DNA of 64,000 nt, from positions 2,354,116-2,418,115 of the forward strand of contig SCFE01000026.1 in NCBI GenBank assembly GCA_004352715.1, given 5' to 3'. This document shows positions 34,290 to 47,339 of the stretch, piece by piece (position 1 is the first letter of the stretch; each line of letters begins with the position of its first letter). This stretch comes from Hofstenia miamia (Eukaryota > Xenacoelomorpha > Acoela). The notes under the pieces are model-generated. The model was not told the DNA's origin and made no database searches. It worked only from the letters and a program-made list of their open reading frames with translations. The position numbers and the translations under genes are program-made.

Positions 34290-34890
34290 TAACATTATTC
34301 AGATTCAGATTTGTCTTTTCTAAAAACTGTCTAAGTGATATGAGTGTCTTGTGATGGTTAATGAGGTCTTGAATGTTTTCAAATCACATTCCATTTGTTG
34401 ATCTTTGAAGATGCTGTCTAATGCCATTGTATCATGGACATTGAACTACAATATGTGATATAATTTCCTGCCTGTTACACGTCTCATTGTGGCAAAATGG
34501 AGGGTTTCTGTGTTGAGTTTTGATAAGTAGTCATTAGTTTGACTGTGATGCATGAGTGCCTGTGTAAGAGTGTGAGGTAAATTAATTGGAAAGTGAGCAT
34601 ATGAGGCATAATTGAGGTTGAACTTCAATGCTGCATGGTACAATTTTAGTAGGGACTTCTTCTTCTCCTCAGTGATTATTTGGCAGCCAGCTATGGCTGT
34701 GATTTCATCAACTATACCTAGACATCTTGGAGATCCATATAACCAGTGTGTTAGAAGGCCTCACAAATTCTGACATTGGCCGCATTTTGTATATTTCTAA
34801 GTCTTGCCTGAACCTGCTTCAGGGTGCACATGTGGCCCATTAATGCTATTCCATAAGTCATCATTGGTAAAGCCACTCTCTGATTTAAGC
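34290..34890 (-). pseudogene. Non-LTR retrotransposon fragment, region after the reverse transcriptase
   Basis: Minus-strand reading across frames gives RVALPMMTYGIALMGHMC, then LRNIQNAANVRICEAF, then a longer open part at 34446-34643 starting KLYHAALKFNLNYASY. The L-P-x-M-T-Y-G-I then Q-N-A-A-x-x-R-I pattern is the thumb/connection region of jockey/CR1/RTE elements. Frameshifts and a stop break it. Confidence 0.55.
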
Positions 34891-35227
34891 TAAGTTAAAC
34901 AACTTGTGCTAAAAATATTTAAATTTAGTTTTTAGTGAAAATCCCCCATTGAATTGAATTTTATCGTATTAAAATCAAAATTTAATTCCGAAGTTATGAA
35001 TCATGTAAAAAATTGCCACATTAGCAACTCGTGATTGGTTAACTTTCTAATTAGACCAATGGCAAATAGTAAAATGATATACGTTTAGAAAAGTTAAATA
35101 TGTAAATTTGTTTATATACTTTTAAGTTATTGTATCCTGGCATTAGCTCATTCAAAATTGAGAAAATAGCTAATGCAAATCGCATTCGTTACTATAAAGT
35201 TTATCAATCGAATTTTAGCTTCAATTA

Positions 35228-35561
35228 AGAAGAAGAAGAAGAAGAAAGAGCTTAATTATGTTCAAGAAATACATCTTAACATGATAGCATTTACAACTCA
35301 ATAATTTTTTAGGTACCTATTGGGAAAGAAGCGGTCAAATTTAGTCGATAGAGATCGCGATTTTGGCAGTCGGTGTCTGAGATTCTCCTTGGCGTAGTCG
35401 GTTCTTTCAGGTAGTAGGTCACCTAAAAGACGACTATTCTTCGTAATGGACTCATAAAATTTGAAGTCCTTGGATTTGACAATATCTTGGATTGGGGTGT
35501 AATTTGATATAACGCCCCACCTAACTGCCTTCTTCTGCACTGCATCGATAAGGTTCATCTG
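35228..35561 (-). mobile_element. 5'-truncated non-LTR retrotransposon, 3' end copy 1
   Basis: On the minus strand 86 codons (35558-35298, beginning MNLIDAVQKKAVRWGV) encode the end of a LINE pol protein. An AT-rich 3' UTR and a (CTT)n-type tail (35228-35249) follow. The coding part is the same, residue for residue, as the matching part of the copy at 62367-63050, so the family moved recently. The 5' break abuts a TA microsatellite (35562-35584). Confidence 0.85.
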
Positions 35562-35584
35562 ATATATATATATATATATATATA

Positions 35585-36319
35585 GTGCATTTGTGTTGGC
35601 AAAATAAATGCATTCTTTTTATAAAAATTCGTTTACTGAAACAATTTTAAAATCGTGTCAGAATAATTAGTGTGTTGCTTGTGTGCAACTCGTTTTGGTA
35701 ATTATGTTCAACTACCAAAGGTTTTCGATCAATTAAATTTTAAATGTTTAGAAATAACGTAATTAAATTAAGTTTGTACTTAAGTTATGCAATAATTTAT
35801 CAAATTCATTTTTTCCGTGACAGTAATTAGTATCGGGAGAGACAAGTAATCCAAGAATAGTCCCACATTTACAAAGATTACCCAAGATAACAGCATGCAT
35901 CTTCTAAAGAGCAAATGTAAAGGAATGGGCGGCAAATGCATTGCTTTGATGAACCACCGGGGGCTTCGTCAAGCGACTGCAGTGCTGACAGTTTTAATGA
36001 TATAAGTGAAATCGGCCATAATTTTCCTCGATGTTTTTGAAATAAGATTATCCGTTTAACTGTTGACAAGACACATTGCATAGTCCTTACGGACTGATGC
36101 GGTTAAAGCATACGAGTTGGACCTGCGAATGTTTTCAAAGAGTTGCAAATTTTCAAACATGCTAAATATTAGAAGAGTTGTATATTGAGAGATCGCACAA
36201 AAACACTTCTTCGCAGATAATCGCCCTATGAATAACTATTGGAAACTATAGGGCAAATTCTATTTTCTCAGTTCTTAACAAGGTTTATAAGAAAATAATG
36301 GATACGTCCTCGAAAAACA
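35585..36319. other. Unannotated stretch
   Basis: No coding or repeat structure that I can support. Short open frames lack motifs. Confidence 0.4.
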
Positions 36320-36553
36320 GGCGTTATTGTACTTTAGGGGACCCAGTTTATGTGACGTCATCAAATGGGTATAAAACTCTAACCCTAACCCCAATCCCTC
36401 ACCCAAAACTTGGGTGTTTTGCAAAAAATTAATCAACAAGATGAAATGCAATATAATTGCAATGGTTGGGGAGTAGGGTTAGGGTTAAGGTTAGAGTTTA
36501 ATACCCATTTTATGACGTCACTCAAACTGGGTCCCCTAAAGTACAATAACGCC
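36320..36553. mobile_element. Foldback element with long inverted arms
   Basis: Arms of about 80 bp are near-perfect inverted repeats. The outer end is GGCGTTATTGTAC, then TTTAGGGGACCCAG, TGACGTCA and a CTAACCCTAACC tract facing the centre. A loop of about 70 bp separates them. No clear target duplication is visible. The telomere-like CCCTAA tract is internal to the arms, not a chromosome end. Confidence 0.75.
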
Positions 36554-37079
36554 GAATGAAGTGCTAAACATAATCTCAAATATACTATTTTGTATTTCTT
36601 CAAGGCTATTTCAAAGTGAATGAAGTTCCAAAAAAACTTGGAAACTCGGTGTAAACTCGGGTAAAATTTTATTTCCGCTTCTAAATTGATTTTCCAAAAG
36701 AACATTAGTATTTATTAGTTTTTAAAAAATATATCTACTTCAAATATGTATTCATATTAATCGATTAATCACATTTTTACACTAATCTACATCCTATTTT
36801 TTAACGTTTTTTATCACCAAATTGAAGTATTCGTTTCCACGTGTACCATATTCTATATATTCGCCCCTCTCAATTAAATATCATTTAAATTTGCACACAA
36901 ATTAATGTGCTATGGGGCATTCAATGAAATAGCCAAAATATAATTTCAAAACATAATAGAAAAATATTCATGTAATTATAATTAAAACAAAATCTATCTT
37001 AATGAAACTTGAAAAATTCGTAGAAATTTTCAAAAATTTAAATGTAATATGTATTTAGATTCCAAAGCTATTTTGCGTT

Positions 37080-38250
37080 CATTATCACTTCTCCTAATCC
37101 CTTTTCGCACAACTTAATGTCATCAAGAATTAATAACCGTTTGAAACACGATTTCAATGAAATTATAATTATATATTTGAAAAATAAATATATTCTTTTA
37201 CATTGTATTGCAAATTGTTTCATATGTAGATAAGATCATTGCAATACGCAATTACAAGCAAATAAATGCAAATATGATATATAATTATAAGCATTTACAG
37301 TTGCCATTTGCATTTCATATATATTTTACGCCTGAAATTGTTTACATGTAATTTGATAATATAAGTTGTCCTGTGCACTTTCAAAATATATAGATAATTT
37401 ATAAATTCTAATTTGTCTCTGTGTCATACTTACTATGAGCTAATAAGATAGTTATTTGGGCTAACTTATAAATTTTTATAAAATATTTTACAGATTTGTA
37501 GTGCAAGAAAACTCAGCGATTTCTAATACTGAAACTTGCAGGTTTGAATCCTGTCAGATCTGCTTATAAAAATACTCTTATATCTTGCATACAAAAAATT
37601 TGGAATATTTTATCTCCAACTGCATCAAATAAAAATTGGAACCATAGGGTTGGTACTTTTTATCAACATATGAAATCTTGAAACTGACATATTGAACCTT
37701 GAATGAGGTATGAAGTTTAATAACATTAGATGGGTCATTTAAAATTTTCTTATATGTATATTAAAATATTTATCTGACTTTTTTTTATGAAATCAAGTAT
37801 AATGTTTTATCATTTAGTCTAGATTACAACTCAATAAACACCTGCTAAGACTAAATTTTGATGTCTCTTTTGATATAATTGATATGTATACCTCATTCAC
37901 GCTAAATTTTTTGTTCATATTGTCATAAAAATTTCATATGTTGATAAAAAGTACCAACCAAAACATAGTGTTTTTTTCACTTACAATAGATAGTAATTTT
38001 GTATTATTGTATTTTTAAATAGTAAACTAATATGATTTATTATGAGTTTTCCAGATGCCTGACCCCTTCATGTAATATTCTTAAGTAATAACTGTCATGA
38101 GAGAGCTGCCTTCCACTCATTGTTGCCAGGCTAATTCTACATTTACAGTTCAATATGTAAACAAAAGGTTATTACATTTAATATTTGCAAAATCATATGT
38201 TAATCTTGATGACTGTTAAAAGGTATAAAATAGGCTGACCACATAAACAG
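37080..38250 (+). repeat. Dispersed repeat module, copy 1, with tRNA-like promoter boxes
   Basis: Matches 44490-45240 in the same orientation with moderate divergence and indels (shared blocks: ATTTCAATGAAATT, TCATGAGAGAGCTG, TCATTGTTGCCAGGCTAATTC). Near 37494-37570 an A-box-like TAGTGCAAGAA and a B-box-like GGTTTGAATCC lie between arms AGATTTG and CAGATCT that can pair, suggesting a tRNA-derived origin. Confidence 0.55.
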
Positions 38251-38474
38251 CTAATACTATAGGATTGGGAAATATATCAGAAATATAATGAAAAGCAAAT
38301 GAATGTCAAAAAATTAATACAATAAAGTCCAAACTGCAAAAGTAATGATATTCTATTTTAAATCTAAATGGAGTTTCAAAGGAATCACTAAGTATATACT
38401 AAATGCAAATAGGAAGAATCAATGTTTACAATTATAGCACATTCTTTACATTTATTTACTTGCAATTCTGCATT

Positions 38475-41334
38475 TCAATGATCAGTACAAATAGCAATAA
38501 AGAATGGGTGTAGTGTTTTGTTACCAATGGTAGAGACTTGAGAATGTTTTTGTTTTAATGATCTTTTGATTGTTATTGAGAGGCTGATATCTGACTTGAT
38601 GCTGAGGATAGGGGGAGTGTGAATGACAGCATTCTTTAGATTGAGGTAAAACCAATGTTTATAACACCAAAGCTTCTGGTATAGTAATGTCCTAGTAGCA
38701 GATGGAGTATGCTCAGTGCCCATGATTGACCCCCTGTGAATTGGTACCTGAGCTGTATCATGGGTAGGAACTCTATGAGATTGAGTAACTGCTCAACCTG
38801 GCTTTGCTCTCTATGCTGTACTATGGGGAGGAGGAGGGGTTCAAAACACCAACATTTATTTCTGTTGTGTGTGATTGGGTCACAGCTTCTGTGTTAGGAA
38901 CAATGATTCCATCAACATTTAACCTGTCCATCAGATGTGAAGGGGTCTCTAAGTACAGTCTGTTTGTCTAACTTGATGTGTGTGATTTGACAGCTGATCC
39001 AGATTCACACTGTTGCTGCTGGCATTGAGGAAAGAACTCATTTCATTGGTATGGAAATTAATTTAATAATTTAAGTCAGTATTCCAGTTTTCAGGACTGT
39101 AAGTGTCATGTGTGCACACTTTGCAGGGTGGTAATATATGTAGGGGGAATTACAACCTTAGGATATTGTCACTAAGCTGTCATATTGTTCCTCATGGATG
39201 TCATCTAGTTCATGCATTTCAAGGTATGTGTCATTGTTGTTAGTTATGGTTTCACATTCTATTTTGTTATTGATTTTAGTGTGCTCAATGTCTTTTATTG
39301 TTCATTTCAGTAATTGGAAATTACATGTTTTTCCATTTGTTAATTAGTAGTTATTATGTTTGAGAGTTTTGGTTATGGTGTGGCAGGCCAGCCCAGTAGG
39401 TTGCTAGCTTCTTTGTTTGCTTGCTGTCTGATTTTTGGACAGTTTAAATGTGTAAACATTGTCTCCCACTTGATGTGGTTCACCTTATAGATGTGCGTTG
39501 TAATTTCTTGTTAGTTATTTTCTGCTTTTCTTATTATACATACAGATGGTTTCTTGAATAACTTGAAGTTCTGCTATGAAATCTTTGACATAATTGTTAG
39601 TTGTATTAGGTTTGTATTTTTTATATAACATTGTTAATGGTGTGGCTAATTCATCCCTAAACATTGCTGTATAAGGTTTTATGCCAGTTGTACAGTGTCC
39701 TGAGGGATTGTAGATGTATTCTATATGAGGTAAAATACATCTCCAGTACTTTGAACTACTGTGTGTTGTTGCAAAATTGAATTAAAGTTTTATTGATGCA
39801 TTCCACTACACCATTTTTTGTTGGTGGTCAGGTACTGGGTGTTTATGTACAATTTCAAGTAGTTGTAGTCATTCTTGTGCAAGTGAACTTTTGACTTGTG
39901 TACCACAATAAGTTACAATAGTTGACATTGGTCTGAAATGTAATATTCAGGTGTGGAGGATAGCTGTAGCTACTGTGTGCACTGATTGGTCAGTGATCAG
40001 TACCATTTATGCACATTTAGTAAAATTGTTGATTATGATGAGTACATATTGGTTACCTTTATTATCATTGAAGAGTTGTTTGATATTGATGCATACAATT
40101 TAGTTGAGTTTTGAAGCTCAGTGTACTGGGTAGGAAAGTGTAATTTATTTGTTAAGACACAGGTTTTGCATTTGTCAATTACATTAAAGATGATTGTGCA
40201 TAAGCCAATGCATGTGAATTGCATATTGAGATTGAGTTCTGTTTGGATTGCTTCCATGTGCCATCATTCATGGAATTTTCTAACTATGTCCTGTTTTTAG
40301 TATTTGAAAAGTGCAATATTGGTTATGATGTTTACTGAGCATGAATAGAAGGGCATTGGCATTAAATTCCCATTTGTATTTATTGAAATACTTTGGTAAA
40401 GTATTGCTTAAGGATATTTTAGAATCTTATATTTGTCTATAATTTGTTTTAAATGTATATCATTTTGTTGATGTTTAATTATTTCTTTCTCTGTTATTTC
40501 CTCTTTTAGGTGGATGTCTAAAATGGGATGGCTTTGCTGGTTTGTTTTGATTTTCAGAAGGTTATTGCATGCTATCCTAGATTTGAAGGGAAAAGGTGTT
40601 TTCTCATGTTCAGGCTTTGCTTCATTATGATAGTACTGAGGAAGAGCAGTGACAATTTGAGTAGCAAAAATTTTAATATTAGTTGGTGTTATTGTAACTA
40701 GGTTTTTGCTTTTCTTAAGAATAACTGTAGTTACTTTGTTTTTGCAACATTTTAGAATAGAGGCTAGGTTTACAACTTTTTTTGAATTTAATCCTTGCTG
40801 ATTATTGAGTACAATGTCAGAATTGATTGGTTATTCTGATTCTAGTGTCACAAACACAAACCACCAGCTAAACAGTTCTATATTAATGGTTTCAACAGAA
40901 AGTAGAATAATGGTTTGATTAATGACAATTTGTAAATGTGTTTTAATGTCATTGTTTGCTGGATCAATTGTTAATGTTTTATCCATGAAATTTATTATGC
41001 AGTGATATTTCTTAAAGAAGTCTTTTCCTAATATTAGTTCATAAGGCAAGCTGTGCTTTGTTGTATTGACAATTAACATGTTTTGGCTAAACTCATTGCC
41101 TGCAATTGTAAATTCAAGATTGTTTATGATGCCCTTTGTATTGAGTTAATCACCTGATGCTTTGATTAGACAATGGTTATATGGTTTATTGTGACTTCTA
41201 TTTATGATGATTTGGTTTACACAGGTATCTGCAATTATAGATACTGAGGCACAAGTGTGTAAGGTTGCTTGAATGACAGTCCCATTAATGGTTTCTGGCA
41301 CTGTCTTCTTATTTAAGTTTGTAGGACTGTTCAT
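38475..41334 (-). pseudogene. LTR retrotransposon pol remnant (protease, integrase, ORF3), copy A
   Basis: Read on the minus strand from 41334: a retropepsin with the active site decayed (VPETINGTVIQATLHT, then CASVSII where DTGAS is expected), its C-terminal half ELILGKDFFKKYHCIINF (41079-40831), then an integrase zinc-finger part with VIDKCKTC (near 40170), and the integrase C-terminal region TGIKPYTAMF and YVKDFIAEL (about 39690-39560), then GEPHQVGDNVYTF. It ends with a piece of the third ORF (38723-38475) carrying STIGNKTLHPFFIAI. The whole reverse transcriptase and RNase H and most of the integrase core are deleted. Many stops are present. Confidence 0.75.
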
Positions 41335-41960
41335 GCATTGCTGAGAATCAGTACTCTTAATAATTTAAATCCTCTTCAGATTCAGAATTGGATTAATGTA
41401 TGTCACTGATGTAGAATCACTGGCTTGTCTGTAGTGTGAACTATACCAAAGACTTAATGTCAAAGCAGAAGGTTGCTTAGATGAATATTTACTAAAGCAA
41501 CAGTGATTCCAACAGAAACAAAACTCCAGGTAATTAAGAATTATTGATAATTTTTCTTAGTAACAAGTAACTGTTTAGATCTCCAAAAGAAGTAAGTAAA
41601 CATCTTAGATAACCAATTACACAGCATTACACCAAAGTGATGTCCAGGATGTAAGGTTTGTAAACTTGTTTGTGTGTTGCTATCCTATGTGTCTCACAAC
41701 TTATTATCTAGATTAATAAACAGTCTCAGTTGTTTCATTAGATCTCAGCCAATATATAAATAGCATAAAATTGTGATGCATTTAACCACAGTGTAATTAA
41801 TTATTTTGTGCATGTTTATGTTGAATTTGATGCCAAAATTTTAAAGCCTATGCATACCCATAGCCATAACTTAATGCAGTCCATTATGTAGAATCACTGG
41901 GGTGATCTCAAGCTAACAAGAGATACTCTGCACCGAAATTAATTTCAGCAAGTGCGGGTG

Positions 41961-42499
41961 TGTAGAGTCACTTGGGGACTTCTGTTGATTTTATTCTTTA
42001 AAATTTATTTTGTATTTCTACGTCACTATGACGTCAGTATTTATTTTTGATCTCAGGTTGCTATTGCTGATTTGATGTTACAATAATTTGGGCTGCAACT
42101 GTTTTAAGAACTGTTTGTCATCCTTTGATCAGAGGAGGGATTCCTAAATTATCACTGGTAGCTTTCTCTATCATAATCAAAAAAATACTTAATCAATATC
42201 AAGCAGAGAATAAAACACAGTTTTAGTGAGATAACATTAATTCACTCATTTACAGTTGCAATCACATTTATGAAAGCTTTTACTAGTACCAGCAATTTGT
42301 TTACACTTTGCAATTCAATTCCCCCATAAATTTAATCAAGCAATGAAATTTGCTGCATAATTGAGGGGACAATAATTAAATAGCACCACAAATTACAAAA
42401 TTGCATCACTGTTGTGTCATCTGGGGGTTGACATAGTAAAGTCAATAGGACGAGAAAATATTAAAAATAACAACAGGAAGGTCTCATAGTGACTCTACA
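41961..42499. repeat. LTR type A, left copy (539 bp)
   Basis: Begins TGTAGAGTCAC and ends GTGACTCTACA, so its 11-bp ends are perfect inverted repeats around the usual TG...CA. A nearly identical inverted copy of the same length lies at 55451-55989. Sequence before it (CTCTGCACCGAAATTAATT, then a G-rich stretch) resembles the ORF3 end and polypurine tract of the copy at 56008. Confidence 0.85.
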
Positions 42500-42511
42500 C
42501 ACCACTCTTGA

Positions 42512-42752
42512 TCAATTTAAGGATATGGTAATAGACAAATTGGAGGCCAGGACACTAATTGCTGTGTTTCTTCTATCATTTTTCTCTATGATCTGAGGAT
42601 CTTGCACTTTGATGACTTGCAATAAATGCATAATGAGTAAGCCAGTGAAATCAACATTGACACACTCATATGCCTGGATGTCCTTCCAATCATTCATAAC
42701 CTGATTAAGGTTTGTGAGGTTGAAATCTTCATCAAAACTTTTGTACACATTT
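42512..42752 (-). pseudogene. Fragment of the third ORF between two LTRs, left copy
   Basis: About 80 open codons (start NVYKSFDEDFNL, then YECVNVDFTGLLIM) related to the second half of the ORF3 protein at 56312-56770, where the same block reads FIDDDFNKYSL then FECINIDFKNLL. Lying between LTR B and LTR A, it is what remains of an internally deleted element. An identical inverted copy is at 55198-55438. Confidence 0.75.
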
Positions 42753-43288
42753 TGTAGAGTCACTTGGGGATTCTGTTTAATTTATTCTTTCGATTACATC
42801 TTTGTATTATTACGTCACCATCACGTATCGATTAATTTCGATCTTAGTTTGTTATTGTTTAATTGATGTCCCCTCGCTGGTGCTTTTATTTTGCTCAAAT
42901 TTAATTTTGCGAGGGAATTTAAGATTGATCATGTTAAACTACGTTGCTATAAAAAAGTTGTAATCAAAGGCAGGTAATGATAATAATTTTTGTATATAAG
43001 CTGAGACAACTGTAGCGAATGTTCAATAGACTTTGTCTACTCTTAACTGCCGTCTTTACCATTGTATTTCTTATTTATTTATTTATTACTTTAAATGAAA
43101 CTTATTGCTTAAGTCAGCGACAATTCAGGAGTGCTTTCACGAGCACAGTGCAACACGTTGCTTCTGGGGGTCCTTTGACTACCCAGTCTGAATTGTGGTC
43201 CATTAAGTTACGTATATGGTTATGTATAAGGAAATAATAAATCTCTCGTTCGTATTTCAACACGTACATGCACTTATAAAACCTTACA
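42753..43288 (+). repeat. LTR type B, left copy (536 bp), with promoter
   Basis: Starts TGTAGAGTCACTTGGGG and ends CCTTACA. A TATA box (TATATAAG, 42993-43000) lies in the middle, as expected for U3/R. It matches 53377-53912 (inverted, same length) and is a diverged relative of LTR type A, sharing the outer 40-60 bp and a TGACGTAATAATAC block. It is followed by a leader and gag start in the same orientation. Confidence 0.8.
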
Positions 43289-44472
43289 CTGTGATGATAC
43301 CATGCTGTTGGCTAGCACAAATATCTGGCAATTACAGATTATTTAATAGTGAACTGAGAGATAACAATGAAAATGAGAGTTTTTATTTTTGAAGTGAGAT
43401 AGAAATTAATCAAGTGAGACAAATAGGGTAGCACCAGTCAATAGGTTAAGCACTTTACTTCTGGATGTTCAGCTTTGGCTGGAAGCCATAGGAATTGGTC
43501 ATCTTGGTTCTTACCTAAAGTAGTTTTGTTACTTGGATGAATTACCAATGTTACATCTATATGTTAGTTATAAATTCTGTGTTATTCCTTTTTCCGGAAT
43601 CGTGGCTGTTATGTAAATGCTATTCAAACCTTCTGTGGAGTCAATTAAGTTTCTAGTTAAGTTTCCCTACCAGCCAACAATTCTACATTAGTACATCCCT
43701 ACCTGTAAGTATACAGCTAATGTTATAAAGTAACACAGTAGAAACAGTGACAATGCCTGGTAGAGGATGTTACATGGTGACCATGACAGCCAAAAAGAAC
43801 AGGCAAATCAAAAAGAATTTCTTTTATCTACCAGAGGCAAACAGTTGCTTCTTAACAGAATACAAAGAACCTCTTCTATTGCCAAGGAAACATTCATTGG
43901 AACTACTCTCACACTTTGACATTATCTACAAGTAAAAGTGGAGCTACAAGCACCATGACAACAACATCAGAAGTTGATAGTCAACAAAGAGATTTACCCA
44001 CACCTAACAGAATGCATTTTAACAAGATCCTGGAATCATGACCAAGAAGGGGCACCACTAAAAGCCAGATGAAAAATGACTAAAGGGAAAAAAGGCAGTG
44101 CAAAGAAAAGATAGTGACTCCCAGAGCTACACACTAATCATCATACTCTGGAGAGAGAGACTCATCCCCTGATACTGAATTACAGTCACTACATTCACCC
44201 CCTGAGACAAGCCCTAAGAAATAATTGAGATGCTGAAAAGAAGTCAGAAAACAGAAGCACTCTTGAGGAGTGAAATACAACAATTGACTGATAAATTTAA
44301 AGAGATAGAGCAACAGAGACACTGGTATGGAGGAGTAACTTAAAATCTCAACCACCAAGCAAGCTATACAATGTAAGCAAACCAGAGAAAATCATAAAAA
44401 TCAAAGGAAAGGATGGGAAGACAAGAAAAATGAGAGAAAAGGACGTCAAGTGCTACAGTTGTGGAGGGTCTG
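43289..44472 (+). pseudogene. Leader and gag-like ORF of the LTR element, truncated
   Basis: After LTR B comes a leader of about 460 bp, then an ATG at 43753 reading MPGRGCYMVTMTAKKN. The same start recurs at 49172 (minus) and 60359 (plus). Several frameshifts follow. Near 44100-44330 is a polar, coiled-coil-like stretch (matching 48605-48889), and at about 44450 a Lys/Arg-rich stretch leads into KDVKCYSCGG, the beginning of a CCHC zinc knuckle. It breaks off where the repeat module at 44473 begins. Confidence 0.65.
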
Positions 44473-45300
44473 TCTCTCTTCCCCCAAGTCTGACGTCACA
44501 AAATAGTAAATACCATTAGAGACACAATTTCAATGAAATTGTAATATTATATTTGAATAAATATATGTATTCTTTAAACTCTATTTTGATTAGTTTTTTA
44601 TGTAATTAAGATTGCTGAAATATGGAATTACAAGCAAGTAAATGTAAATATGTGCTATAATTATAAGCATTGACTATTTACATATTATATATGTATATTT
44701 TACCCCTGACACTGTTTAGATCTAACCTGATGATTAAAGAATTGTGTTCACATGCCTTGTGCTGTGTAATTTCATAATTCATAGCTAATATATAAATGCT
44801 AATTTGTTTTGTGTCATATTTACTTCAGACTAATTTCTAAAAAGTATTTTACAGATTCATAGTGTAAGACAACACAGTCATTTCTAATATGGAAATTACA
44901 GGTTTAAATCCTGTCGGATCTGCTTTTTGAAATGCTCCTTTATTTTTGTAAACAACAATTTGAAATAATATACCTGCAGGCATATCAGTATAAAATAAAT
45001 ATCAGAAACATTAGTGATTTTTGCTTAACACCTGGATGTATAAATTTCTGTATTCTATTTGTAAATAGCAAACTAATGTGTTGCATTATTATGATTTTTC
45101 CAGATTCCTGGTCCCCTCAAGTAATATACTCAAGTATTAACAGCTTTTAATACAGGGGTGTCATGAGAGAGCTGACTCCTACTCATTGTTGCCAGGCTAA
45201 TTCTACATTCTAGTAAAATACATATAAAAAAATTACATTCAATATTTTCAAACTCTCAATTACTGCAAAAAAGAATAGAATAGTCTGTAAGCACAAACAT
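44473..45300 (+). repeat. Dispersed repeat module, copy 2
   Basis: Second copy of the module at 37080-38250. The tRNA-like part (44855-44935) has TAGTGTAAGAC and GGTTTAAATCC. Two paired positions change together relative to copy 1 (TGCAAG/CTTGCA becomes TGTAA/TTACA), keeping a stem. Confidence 0.55.
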
Positions 45301-45803
45301 TGAATACTATCTGATCAGGAAATCTATCAGATATATAATGAAAAATTAGCAAACAAATAATGGACATTGAAGAAATGAAGATAGATGAGAATGCCAAGTA
45401 TAAAATAAGCCAAATCAACAGCAATGAAAAGAAGAAACCCACTTCCACATTGAAACTCTCCACAAACACTAACTATTGCAATACAAACACATTGTCTTAA
45501 TTAAAGTGAGGGAATTTGCAACATTTCAACCTGCTAATGAGATTTGTTGAACCTATGCATATATTTTGAGACACAAAAGGTATGCCTAATCCATCAATGC
45601 TTAGATTAAAGTGAATTAAACATTTCCAGATAGTTGTAAAATGTTATTACACTGGCCAATTTATTGGATTGAGTTGTTGGTTAGATTCCAACCTATCTGA
45701 TATTGTCACAGTCATTTTTCATAAGCACATTAATGTGTCTATAATTTTTATCACTTTAGCTAAAAAATTGATAAATTTTGTAAATATATGAAGAAAAGAA
45801 AGA

Positions 45804-46261
45804 TTAATCCAAAAAAAATATGTATTTACACCTTCCAAAATAAAATTCCACACTGAATTTTAAAACAGTCCTTGGCTTGCACCCAAAATATTTTAGGCAG
45901 TTTGTTATCACATCAATGAACTTTAACTCCAATAAACATTTTAAACCATGATCCAGCTTGATGTGCATAGTGCTTTGAGAGGAAGAAACAGTTGCCATTT
46001 TCCAGAATAATTTTTACCACAGGAGTTTGATACACATTATGTATTGTAAACATTTCACCAACAGGCAACTCATAAAGAGATATGTATTGTACATGATGAG
46101 CTTCTTCTGAAACTGAGATATGTTTGCAGTACATTTGTTGTTAGTACAGGACATGATAATTTCTCCTCATTCTTTACTAAAAACTGCACATCAGATACAG
46201 TTCTTTTGCTGTCCTTTCCTCTTATCTTTTGTAAATATCCACAGGCTCTAGCTTTAGACAA
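45804..46261 (-). pseudogene. Frameshifted ORF of unknown, probably mobile-element, origin
   Basis: Three overlapping minus-strand frames read as one broken protein: SKARACGYLQKIRGKDSKRT, then SLYELPVGEMFTIHNVYQT and VVKIILENGNCFFLSKHYA, then a shifted tail. The pattern 'LP.G..F.I....T...KI.LE....FL' resembles small nucleic-acid-binding ORFs seen in some mobile elements, but I cannot name the family. Confidence 0.3.
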
Positions 46262-46990
46262 TCTTTTAGTTTTTTAACTTGTTTAAAACATGCAGCTTTT
46301 CTCACCATTCTTAATAGTTAAAGAGTGAATAACTTTAAATTATAGCAGATTTAATACTTATCTTCAATGTCTAAACCAATCAGAATAATGAACCATCACT
46401 AATATATTGAAGTATGAAAGAACAAAAGATGAGAGTGTATTTGACCTTTAATTATCACCTGAACTTGTAAATTGAATTTTTTATTGTGTTTTATTCTCTA
46501 ATACAATTTTCACAAACCTTTTTTACCAGTTTCAAAAGTAAATAATTAAAAATTAAGCATTTTATTGTTACTTGTATTTTTTCTTGAAGCAAATATGCTT
46601 CCACATTTTAAAATATCAAACAATTTCTCTACAAACCAACTAATTTCTTAACAATACTTAGGGAAATTTTTACAAATATGCTAATTGTTAAGACCTTTAT
46701 TATACACTTATGTAATCTATGCATATACATTACTAAAATATTTCTCCAAATATTATGATACATCATAGACCTGATTGGATTCAATGCAATCCCCTATAAA
46801 TAATGAAATTTAATGTTAGGATGCATTATTCATTAAGATTGTTACCATATATAAGAAATTCTCCAACTCACACATGTAAATTCTAAAATTATTCATAGTT
46901 TGATTATGTGATGTATGAATAACTACATTCTATAACCATGCCCACATTATTGATGAATTAACAACAGGTTGTGACTCAACAATTGCACAT
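46262..46990. other. Unannotated stretch inside the retroelement cluster
   Basis: AT-rich, with no motif that I can support. It probably comprises decayed element sequence. Confidence 0.35.
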
Positions 46991-47140
46991 GTCAATCAAT
47001 TGTTAACAAATGTGGTAAAAAATTTCACCTATTCATGCTCAGTTAGCATCATAACCACATTGGACTTCCCAAATACTACAAACAGGACATAGTTAGAAAA
47101 TTCCATGAAAGATGATACACTACCCAGATCAAGTGGTTGT
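46991..47140 (+). pseudogene. Integrase N-terminal fragment, out of order
   Basis: Nucleotides from about 47030 to 47110 match the reverse strand of copy A (about 40265-40345), including a GGACATAGTTAGAAAATTCC block encoding QDIVRKFHE. In copy A this lies between protease and the integrase zinc finger. Here it lies before the protease, so the copy is rearranged. Confidence 0.5.
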
Positions 47141-47339
47141 TTAACCTTAGCAAAGTTTTGCCTAAGTATTCATGCCATGATCTGTTCTCATGCATATAAT
47201 GGATTCTCTTATACTCTCTGAAGGCAACCAACCTAAATCTTCCATTGAGGATGTAAATCTGGATATTGAAACTGATTTAAGTAATTCAAACTAATAGGAG
47301 CACTGACTCAAGAAAACTGTGCACTTCCTGTGTTAGTAG

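Noticed and set aside
36375-36500. Telomere-like CCCTAA/TTAGGG repeats
   Set aside because: Only two or three units, mirrored in the arms of a foldback element; not a chromosome end.
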